A model generated the notes under the pieces. That model worked only from the letters and a program-made list of their open reading frames with translations, searched no databases and was not told the origin of the DNA. From Acidobacteriota bacterium (GTDB lineage: Bacteria > Acidobacteriota > Blastocatellia > Chloracidobacteriales > JADJPF01), in contig JACQZQ010000129.1 in NCBI GenBank assembly GCA_016213785.1, forward strand, positions 1 to 64,000: DNA of 64,000 bases. The letters run 5' to 3'. Shown one piece after another: positions 56,409 through 63,800 of this stretch. Position 1 is the stretch's first letter, and each line of letters opens with the position of its first letter. Position numbers and translations under genes: made by a program.

Positions 56409-56530
56409 GATCTGTTTTTCTCTTTTTGATCTTTAATTTTTCTCCTTACCAATGTGTTTTTTCCTTTTGATCTCTAATTTTGCTCTTTACCGATCTGTTT
56501 TCTCCATTTTGATCTCTAAAAGCAGATCCC
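56409..56530 (+). repeat. About 41-bp direct repeats centred on GATCT, possible iterons
   Basis: Two full copies and partial ones begin at GATC 56428, 56469 and 56511 (spacing 41 and 42 bp). The half-unit GATCTGTTTTTCTC at 56409 matches GATCTGTTTTCTCC at 56492. Six GATC sites lie within 120 bp. GATCTCTA recurs inside the initiator-like gene downstream. The repeats lie about 210-330 bp before the HTH gene. Confidence 0.75.
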
Positions 56531-56649
56531 TCTAAAAACCATTTACCCTAACTAACCTATTTTATAAAGAAAAACTTAGCATAAAAGAGTTTTTTTGTTT
56601 GTTAAAAATCGCTTTTTTTGATATTTAAAAACAAGCAAAAAAATTTATT

Positions 56650-56679
56650 AATAACTATTCTCACCATTAAATAGTTATT
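56650..56679 (+). promoter_or_regulatory. Inverted repeat, possible operator of the HTH-ParA module
   Basis: AATAACTATT (56650-56659) and AATAGTTATT (56670-56679) are exact reverse complements separated by 10 nt, about 58 bp upstream of the HTH start. The site is well placed for autoregulation by the MerR-type protein. A centromere-like site for ParA partition is an alternative. Confidence 0.5.
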
Positions 56680-56737
56680 CGGCTTTTCAAATAAATAATC
56701 CTTGCCAAAATGTTAAATATGTTTGGAGTTAAAAATT

Positions 56738-57211
56738 ATGAGAACAATCACTAAAGAAGGAAAGTTGCGTTCTGCTCGCTTTATTCTTCCAGCACGAACT
56801 TATACAGTCTTTGAACTAATGAATATAACTGGAATGACCCGTCAACAAGTTAGCTACTGGTCAAAGCTAGGTATTGTTACCCCTGGTATTTCCCAGCAAT
56901 CTGAAAGTACTGGCCCAGGCTATAAGTCTCTTTATGCTGTTACTGATGTAATAGAAGGTTTAATAGTATCAGAACTTAGACGCTCTGGTTTTTCCTTACA
57001 AGCAATCCGTAAAGTAGTTGCAAGGCTTAAAGCCGAAGGGATTGAGCTTTATGAATCAGCCCCTTTTCTACTTACTGATGGTCGCTCTGTTTATTATGCC
57101 TATAGCGATAAAGAGGTAGTAGACCTACTTCGTGCTCATCGCCAGCAACTCCTACTTTTATCTCTAGAAGAACAACTAGGAAAAGTGCCAGATATTCGCA
57201 AAGCAGCTTAA
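56738..57211 (+). CDS. MerR-type helix-turn-helix regulator
   Basis: The start is ATG 56738 with GGAG 10 nt upstream; a TTG at 56723 overlaps that site. The 157-aa product has a MerR-like winged helix at about residues 22-90 (YTVFELMNITGMTRQQVSYW, SKLGIVTPG, YKSLYAVTDVIEGLIVSELR, then SGFSLQAIRKVVARLK). The C-terminal part (FLLTDGRSVYYAYSDKEVVD) is not a known effector domain. It is the first gene of a co-directional run with parA 40 bp downstream. HTH proteins of this kind often sit with ParA in plasmids and phage-like plasmids. Confidence 0.85.
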   Translation: MRTITKEGKLRSARFILPARTYTVFELMNITGMTRQQVSYWSKLGIVTPGISQQSESTGPGYKSLYAVTDVIEGLIVSELRRSGFSLQAIRKVVARLKAEGIELYESAPFLLTDGRSVYYAYSDKEVVDLLRAHRQQLLLLSLEEQLGKVPDIRKAA

Positions 57212-57251
57212 TTAGTACTAAACACTTGCTTTATTTTAAGGAGAAACCCGT

Positions 57252-58052
57252 ATGTCCACCGTTATTGCTATTGCTAACCAAAAAGGTGGTGTTGGTAAGA
57301 CTACTACGGCTGTAAATCTTGCCTCTTTTCTAGCTCAACCGCAATCAAATAAAAAAACTGCTCGAGTATTGGTAGTTGACTGTGATCCTCAAGGTCATAT
57401 AGGTCGTTCTTTTGCTATTGATTCTAATGCTTTAGAAAAAACCCTTTACTCTGCTCTATTAGGGCGATGTGAGCCTGTTGAAGCTATCAGAGAAGTCCGT
57501 GCTAATCTTGATATTTTGCCAGCAAACCGTGAATTAGCAATTGGTGAAATTGAACTACGTGAAGTAATTAACCGTGAGCGTCGCCTTCGCCAAATGCTTT
57601 CTAAACTCTCAGTCTATGACTATATAATTATTGACTGTCCCCCAGGATTAAACCTCTTAACCATTAATGCCTTAGCTGCGGCTCAAATTGTACTAATACC
57701 TGTTTCTACTTGGCTTGCACTAACTGGTATTGGAGATTTAGCCGAAGTACTAGCAGAACTTGTCCGTGAATTTAACTTAAATGTTACTATTTATGCAGTA
57801 CAAACATTTTTCCGCTCAGGTGTTAGAGAGTCAGAATCTCTTAGAGAACGCTTAAAATCAGATTTTGGAAGTAATCTACTTAATTCAACAATAAATCTTA
57901 ATACGGCAATTTCTACAGCTACAGCAGAAGGCCGCCCAATTATTGACTATCCAAATACGGCAGGCTATGTAGATTATGCTCGCCTAGCCAAGGAGGTCGC
58001 TACACGTGTCGCAAAAGAAGACAAAGCCTCGCGTAAAATCCGCAAAGGCTGA
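57252..58052 (+). CDS. parA: ParA family ATPase
   Basis: The 266-aa protein has deviant Walker A NQKGGVGKTTTAVNLA at about residues 9-24, Walker A' VLVVDCDPQGHIGRS, and Walker B YIIIDCPPGLNLLTINALAA. It is short, with no N-terminal HTH, so it is type Ib or chromosomal-like ParA. AAGGAG precedes the ATG. No ParB gene follows; instead the 3' end overlaps an initiator-like gene by 47 bp. ParA proteins position DNA or protein cargo using nucleoid-bound ATP dimers. The cargo here is unclear. Confidence 0.93.
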   Translation: MSTVIAIANQKGGVGKTTTAVNLASFLAQPQSNKKTARVLVVDCDPQGHIGRSFAIDSNALEKTLYSALLGRCEPVEAIREVRANLDILPANRELAIGEIELREVINRERRLRQMLSKLSVYDYIIIDCPPGLNLLTINALAAAQIVLIPVSTWLALTGIGDLAEVLAELVREFNLNVTIYAVQTFFRSGVRESESLRERLKSDFGSNLLNSTINLNTAISTATAEGRPIIDYPNTAGYVDYARLAKEVATRVAKEDKASRKIRKG

Positions 58053-59475
58053 AGTACAAATAACAGAAAATGCTCCTGGACCTCAATCAACCATTCGTAG
58101 TACTCCTGCTACGCGTGCTTTGCGCTTTCTTTTAGGAAAAGACCCTTTTTCTGATACTGGTGAGCTAGATCAAGAAATTGCCTTAGAGTCTTCTGATCAA
58201 ACTGAAAACCTGATCTCTACTGAAAATGATCAAGCTTCTAGCCTGATCTCTACCGTGATCAACCCGATCTCTACTGCGATCAACCCGATCTCTACCGTGA
58301 TCGAAGCACCAAAAAATGATCTACCCTTGATCGAAAACCCTCGATCTGACTCTGAGATCAACATGATCGGCAGCCCTAGTAGAGCTAGCTCAAATATAGA
58401 TGGCTCTCAGAGCCAGCTCACAAAACAATCTTCTACTTCTGAAAAGCTCACACAGAGCCAGCTAAATCTGAGCCAGCTCACACAGAGCCAGCTCTTAGCG
58501 AGCCACCAAGAAAATTTACCTATTTCCCTAGAACCTCTAACTCTTCCTAAAAATGATTTAATTATTGAAATACCCCTGCCATCGCGAGCAACTCCTTTAG
58601 GTAAAAAAGAAGCTTCTCCAATCACACTTAATTGGCGAGCAATTGAACATACTAGAATCCCACAAGTTGTTTTTGATGAAATACTTCCTCAACTTCCTCC
58701 AATGGCACAAACTCCTTATTTACAATTACTACGTCTAACTCTAGGGTTTCAACGTAGTAGCTGCCATATTAGTTTAGAGTCTTGGGCAGCACGTTGTAAC
58801 CAATCTCTTGCATCCATCAAGCGTCAAGCTGCTATTTTGCAACAAAGAGGGCTTCTTAAAAAGGAAAGCGTAGTTTTTGGAGGCTCAGCACGTGGTTCAT
58901 ATTTTTGCCCTGTAATTCCAGGGGTACTTAATGATGATTCTATTACTCCTAAAAAAGTATCTGTAGAGGGTAAAGAAAAACCTAGCCAGCTCACACAGAG
59001 CCGGCTCTCAGCAAGCCAGCTCTCACAGAGCCAGCTCCCACAGAACTACATGAAAGAGATCGATCATGATCATGAAAATAAAATAGATCATCATGAAAGA
59101 GAGGTGATGATGATTTATCAAGATTTAACCGGAAACCAACCAACCCTTGCAGATCTTACAGCATATCGTAAAATCTCTTACTTAGGAGCAGAAGCAGTAA
59201 TTTTTTATATGAGACAAGTTTTTGAAAGAAGTATTGAGCCTATAGGCTCCTTTGCTTACTTTACCAAAGCCGTAGAAAAAGCGACCCAAGAGCAACAACG
59301 CTCACGTGCTGCCCAAAAACGTAACCTAGAAAAAATCGTTGAACGTATCCGCCAAAGCCGTATTGGCTCACGTATATCAGTTTCAGAGATGGTAGAAGAA
59401 ATTAAACGGGCTTGTATTCGGGAGAATGTAAGTTACAATAACGATTTAGTTAATGAAATATTAAACCTTCCCTAA
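58006..59475 (+). CDS. Winged-helix replication-initiator-like protein with embedded DNA repeats
   Basis: The 489-aa protein starts at GTG 58006; the ribosome site AGGAGG at 57991-57996 lies inside parA, so translation is coupled. The basic N-terminus (KKTKPRVKSAK) is followed by low-complexity sequence full of Ser/Ile/Thr/Asp, then SQL repeats. A helix-turn-helix unit lies at about residues 225-300 (LQLLRLTLGFQRSSCHISLE, CNQSLASIKRQAAILQQRGL). A second SQL repeat follows, and the helical C-terminus (DLTGNQPTLADLTAYRKISY) resembles domains found after wHTH in phage or plasmid replication proteins. Identity as an initiator is inferred from domain order and context. Confidence 0.65.
   Translation: MSQKKTKPRVKSAKAEVQITENAPGPQSTIRSTPATRALRFLLGKDPFSDTGELDQEIALESSDQTENLISTENDQASSLISTVINPISTAINPISTVIEAPKNDLPLIENPRSDSEINMIGSPSRASSNIDGSQSQLTKQSSTSEKLTQSQLNLSQLTQSQLLASHQENLPISLEPLTLPKNDLIIEIPLPSRATPLGKKEASPITLNWRAIEHTRIPQVVFDEILPQLPPMAQTPYLQLLRLTLGFQRSSCHISLESWAARCNQSLASIKRQAAILQQRGLLKKESVVFGGSARGSYFCPVIPGVLNDDSITPKKVSVEGKEKPSQLTQSRLSASQLSQSQLPQNYMKEIDHDHENKIDHHEREVMMIYQDLTGNQPTLADLTAYRKISYLGAEAVIFYMRQVFERSIEPIGSFAYFTKAVEKATQEQQRSRAAQKRNLEKIVERIRQSRIGSRISVSEMVEEIKRACIRENVSYNNDLVNEILNLP
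58168..58369 (+). repeat. Dense GATC cluster inside the initiator-like gene
   Basis: I count 15 GATC sites in about 200 bp, where about one is expected. Several are in a repeated frame GATCTCTAC/YGTGATC or GATCAACCC. The encoded peptide is a Thr/Ile/Ser/Asn repeat (LISTVINPISTAINPISTVI). GATCTCTA also occurs in the intergenic repeats upstream of the HTH gene. Four more GATC sites lie at 59058-59089. Confidence 0.9.
58382..58494 (+). repeat. AGCCAGCTC repeat cluster, first block
   Basis: The imperfect palindrome GAGCCAGCTC or close variants occurs at 58382, 58410, 58455, 58470 and 58485. The longer unit GCTCACACAGAGCCAGCT is exact at 58446-58463 and 58476-58493 (30-bp period). In frame it encodes Ser-Gln-Leu repeats before the HTH domain. 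Confidence 0.9.
58984..59037 (+). repeat. AGCCAGCTC repeat cluster, second block
   Basis: The same unit recurs at 58984, 58998, 59013 and 59028, after the HTH domain. The 18-bp unit appears at 58989-59006 and 59019-59036 with one or two changes from the first block. Matching blocks thus bracket the DNA-binding domain code. Confidence 0.88.
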
Positions 59476-59500
59476 CTCTCTTAAAACCAATAGGATTTTT

Positions 59501-59707
59501 ATGGATAAGAAAAGTGATGATTTCAAGAACCAATTTTTTACCAATCTGTTAAAAGAATATAATCAAGTTCCAGGATATGAATCAGCTTATGAAAAATGCC
59601 CAGAGTGTGAGAGGCTCGTTCCACGTTCAGAGATAGAAGCTTTTGTAGGCATTTGTGGATGGTGCCGAGGTTATTACTTAAAAGAAGAATTAAGATTTGA
59701 TAGATAA
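59501..59707 (+). CDS. Small zinc-ribbon-like protein
   Basis: The 68-aa protein has two Cys pairs, KCPECERL and ICGWCRGYY, spaced about 20 residues apart, as in a zinc ribbon. AGGA lies just before the ATG, 26 bp after the initiator-like gene, so it is the fourth gene of the module. There are no other motifs. It could be a DNA- or protein-binding accessory factor. Function unknown. Confidence 0.7.
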   Translation: MDKKSDDFKNQFFTNLLKEYNQVPGYESAYEKCPECERLVPRSEIEAFVGICGWCRGYYLKEELRFDR

Positions 59708-59843
59708 AACAAAATTAAAAATGCCAAGAACCTTCAAAAAAACCTTTTTATATAGTTCAACCCTTTTTTCTTAAACTTGTCGGCTAAAATCGCCTTCTAT
59801 AACTTTATAGAGGGTGTTCTAAAGAATGATTACAAGCAAAAAA

Positions 59844-60242
59844 TTATCGACCATTCACCATAACGCTTAAAAGAAACAAAACAGTGCTTAAAATAATAAG
59901 GAAAGAAACAAAGTTTACCAATAAACTAACCTTCATTTTGCTTTTAGATAGCTCTATTTTAGCCTCATCCAAATCAGTTGATTTGTAAAAAGCCACTAGA
60001 CCAGAAATAATTCCTATTATAGATAAAACAAAACCAATAAGCACAATTACGGGTATAGGACTTATCGTGTTTGCCTTTATAAGCAAAACTGATAAAACAA
60101 TTGATGAAAATGAAAGAGTTCCTAAAATGGAGCTAGTTTTAGTTAGTTTAAGAAACTGGTCTTTTTTTAACTCTTCAAATGGATAAGCTCTATTAGGGTT
60201 ATCTAGGTTTAGCTGTGAGTATTTATTGGACGACTTTTCCAT
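59844..60242 (-). CDS. Small membrane protein of unknown function
   Basis: The 132-aa protein has three or so hydrophobic segments at about residues 36-52, 58-86 and 107-127 (TISPIPVIVLIGFVLSIIGI is the clearest). The N-terminus, KYSQLNLDNPNRAYPFEELK, is polar. The arrangement recalls DUF4190-type proteins, but I cannot assign it. It lies convergent to the zinc-ribbon gene with 136 bp between. Confidence 0.6.
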   Translation of the reverse strand: MEKSSNKYSQLNLDNPNRAYPFEELKKDQFLKLTKTSSILGTLSFSSIVLSVLLIKANTISPIPVIVLIGFVLSIIGIISGLVAFYKSTDLDEAKIELSKSKMKVSLLVNFVSFLIILSTVLFLLSVMVNGR

Positions 60243-60312
60243 AACACCTCCAACACTAGCTAGCTTAAGGTTCTAAAAATTAAAAAAATTAGAAAACTCA
60301 AAATAAACTTTT

Positions 60313-60630
60313 CTATAAAGATTTTGCTCCGCCTAATAAGATGTTTTTCGGTCTAGCACCTTTAAGCACCTCTGTTTGAGGGTCAAGCTGAAGAAATTTA
60401 GCTCCCGAAGCCTTACAGCCATCAGAAAAAGTTGTTAGTTGAGTAGGAGCAATCATTGCTACCCCATAACCTCTCATACGGGAAAATTCTATAAATCCTC
60501 GGGCTAGTTCCATAGAACTAAAAATAGGAACAGTTAACCCTTCTGAAGTATCAAAAGCATAAACTGCTTCTCCAAGATCTCGTTTAATATAATAAAAAAT
60601 TTGGCTTCCAATTAGATTTGGATTACTCAT
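60313..60630 (-). CDS. Small soluble protein of unknown function
   Basis: The 105-aa protein (IGSQIFYYIKRDLGEAVYAF, then MELARGFIEFSRMRGYGVAM) has an alpha/beta pattern with no signal or membrane segment and no motif I can name. GAGGAT lies upstream of the ATG. It is 70 bp before the small membrane protein on the same strand and could be co-expressed with it. Confidence 0.6.
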   Translation of the reverse strand: MSNPNLIGSQIFYYIKRDLGEAVYAFDTSEGLTVPIFSSMELARGFIEFSRMRGYGVAMIAPTQLTTFSDGCKASGAKFLQLDPQTEVLKGARPKNILLGGAKSL

Positions 60631-60770
60631 TTTTAGATCCTCTTGGCTATTTTATTAAGTATTTATTTTTATATAAAGATAAAATTTAGTTGATAGTACA
60701 GCACCTTTATAAATTTGGTAAAGGGTGCTTTTACATCTTTTTAAAATTAGAGCAAAATAAAAAGCAAAAT

Positions 60771-60797
60771 GCCAGTTGCTTGAGTTTAGCAACTGGC
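60771..60797 (-). terminator. Intrinsic terminator of the PLD gene
   Basis: GCCAGTTGCT and AGCAACTGGC pair perfectly over 10 bp with a 7-nt loop, followed on the minus strand by ATTTTGCTTTTTATTTT. It lies 45 bp beyond the PLD gene stop. A second, tail-less hairpin TGTCTAG/CTAGACA is at 60815-60838. Confidence 0.85.
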
Positions 60798-60841
60798 ACA
60801 GATAGACATATTTTTGTCTAGATGCTATGGGCTAGACAGTT

Positions 60842-63800
60842 TTAAGCTTTTGCCCAAGCCTTAGCAAAAGCCTTAGCAAAATCTGCTCTAGAAGAAGTTT
60901 TATTATTTGCCCAGAAATCAGCAAATATAGTATTAAATTTTTGCTCGTTTACACTACCAGGAGTAATACGGAGTTTTTGATAAGCGTCTCCATATTTACC
61001 AAGAAAATCAACTACATCAGAGGCTTTATTTCCATTTTTTGCTACAAATTCGGGTACTAGCCCCCTAATTTTAGCTCCTGAAATTACTGCATCAGGATTT
61101 TCGCCTGCTCTAATTTGTAGTAAGCCTGTCATTAAACCTGAGCGATATTTACTAGTGCTACTATCATGAACATAAACACCATTAGAGCTATTGGGAGCAG
61201 CTTTTTGAGCGGTATTAGCACGATCAATTACAGAGAAAAATTGATTAATTTGTTCACCGCTTGGTGTTGCTGTATCGGGAATAGAAATATTTACATATTG
61301 TAGGCCAGCAGCATTTCTAGATGCTGTTTCGCTAGCTGGTACTTCACTAGGATCACGAAAATCTACTTCAATCCCAATTTTACGGTTAGTCTTTAACCAG
61401 TTAAAAGGATCTTTTAAGTCTTTAGGATTGGCAGGAGTTAAATTAATTTCTGGTGCTGCACCTCGGTAAACACCAGATTGAATTTCAAAAAAGCTTTTAG
61501 CTCCATTAGTTTCTGCTTCTAAGTCAACGGCTGTTCGGGCTACTTCATCGCCTAAGAAAGACTGTGCCATTTGTTGGGCAAGTTTTGGATCATCAAAAAT
61601 CTGACCTACTTCGCGATTTCTTATAAGCCCTCCACCAGTAAAGTTTTGTGAACCAATGAATGTCTTATTATCAGCTACAATACCTTTAGCATGTAGATAA
61701 TTACGGTTCATATAATCAGCCTTGATTCCTGCTGCTTGGAGCAGATCTAAAGCACGTTTATTAGGTTCAACTTGATTTGGGTTATCAGGAGATGGCTCTC
61801 TCTTGCCCACAAGAACATGAACATCTACACCACGTTGTTTAGCTGATATAAGCTTATCAATTATACCTTGATCACTTAAGCTTTGGTTATAGACATATAA
61901 TCTTTCCTTAGCTCCATCAATCATTTCGCCAATTCTTGAGTTTGCATTATCTGGAGTTAAGACTAAGTACTTAAAGTTAATATCAGAAGTACTTTGACGG
62001 TTCCAATCGCGATCAAATAATTGAGCGCCTTCTTTAACGGCTGCTGTACGAGTATCTTCTACCCAAAAATCAATATTATTGTATTCAGGTCTTGACCCTT
62101 CACCTAGTCCGCCTTTGGTTAAGTTTCCTGTACCAAAAAGCATGTCACGACCATCAATAATCATAAACTTAGCATGGTCAACATTACTATTTGAGTTAAA
62201 TTCTGGAGGAGTTTCTTTTACCTGAACACCTGCGGCTTGAAGTTCAGCAGCTTTTTCAGCATAGTTATTAAATTCACCTACTGGTTTAGGCTCAAGCATT
62301 ACACGAACTTGAACACCGCGTTTAGCAGCAGCTTTTAAGGCTTCTGTTACTCCAATATCAGTGAGTTGATAAACTTCTAAGTCAACTGTTTTACTAGCAC
62401 TATTAATTGCATCAACAATAGGTTTACTAGTAGAGTCTGGCATCTTATGGATACGGACTTTTTCAGCTTCTTGAGTAATATCGCCAGTGATAATACCTGT
62501 AGTCTTAAGATCGCTCATAAATATATTAGTTAGATCTTTTACTACACCAGGACTATCTGTAATTTCACCAAATTCTCTATTATTATAAAGCCCGCCACTA
62601 GTAAAGTTTTGTGAGCCAATATAGGCTTTATTATCAGCAATCATTGCTTTAGCATGTAAGGTTTCATACTTACGATAATAAGCAACATCAATACCTGCTG
62701 CTTCAAGCTTAGCTTTAGTTTGAATTGCTTTATCTGTACTACTACGAGGGGCATTAATCATTATTTTAACGTCTACACCTCGTTGTTTAGCGGCAATTAG
62801 ACGATCAATCATTGGTTGATCAGAAATACTTTGGTTATAGACATAAAGTTTTTCTTTAGCGCTATCAATAAAGTTAAATATTTTCTGACTTGCATTATCA
62901 GGAGTTACTACTAAATTCTTAAAGTCAATACCTGTAGTATCACGACGTTCCCAATCGGCATCAAAAAGAGATGTTGCTTCGCTAACAGATTGGGCACGAG
63001 TATCTCTTACCCAAAAATCACGATTAGGAGTATCATTTTCCCCTAATCCGCTTCTAACTAAATTTCCTGTACCAAATAATAATTCCTTTTTGTCTACAAC
63101 CATAAATTTAGCATGGTCAACTTTATTACCTTCGCTATAAATTTCAGGAGTAGTTTTTACTTCAATACCAGCAGCACGCAAAGCTTCTTCAGCAGGCTTA
63201 TTAGCATCCTTAATACCAACTACTTGAGGTTCAAGCATTACACGAACCTTAACACCACGAGCAGCAGCTTGTTTTAATGCTTCCATTATTTTAGGTTCAG
63301 TGAAAAGATAAATAGAGACATCAACACTATCAGTTGCTCTATTGATTGAGTCAACTATTGGAGCAGCAGTAGATTCAGGCATTGGAAATAGCTTAACCTC
63401 TTCTATTCCAGGAGGATCTACTGGAGGTCTAGTAGTTTTAGTTAGCTCTTTTAAGAGATTATCATAGCTAAGGGAAGTAAGACGGGTTTGTTCTGCTCCA
63501 TCAAAAGCTTTTAATTTATCAAAAGCTTCAGCAGGAAGATCGCCAATCTTTTTGGCAAACTCTTGCTCAATGGTCATATTCTTTTTACCAGTTTCTCTAA
63601 TTAAACCTTCATCAAGTTTTGTAAGTCTAATAGCTGTATTATCTGGTAACTTTTTAATTGTAGTTTGAGAAAACCCTAATTCTTGTAAACGGCTACGGGC
63701 TGCGGCTGCTTCTGTGCTTGGAGTTGGAGTTGGAATAGGAGTTGGATTTTTTAACTCTATTATCATTTCCTCCAAGCTAAGATTAGTGACTCTAGTTTGC

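Larger units (their letters stand above)
56302..56737. other. AT-rich intergenic region with repeats, upstream of the HTH-ParA module
   Basis: This 436-bp gap has no open frame. It contains the GATC-centred repeats at 56409-56530 and the inverted repeat at 56650-56679, both listed separately. Composition is T-rich on the plus strand between 56400 and 56520. It resembles the iteron or control region of a replicon. Confidence 0.6.
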
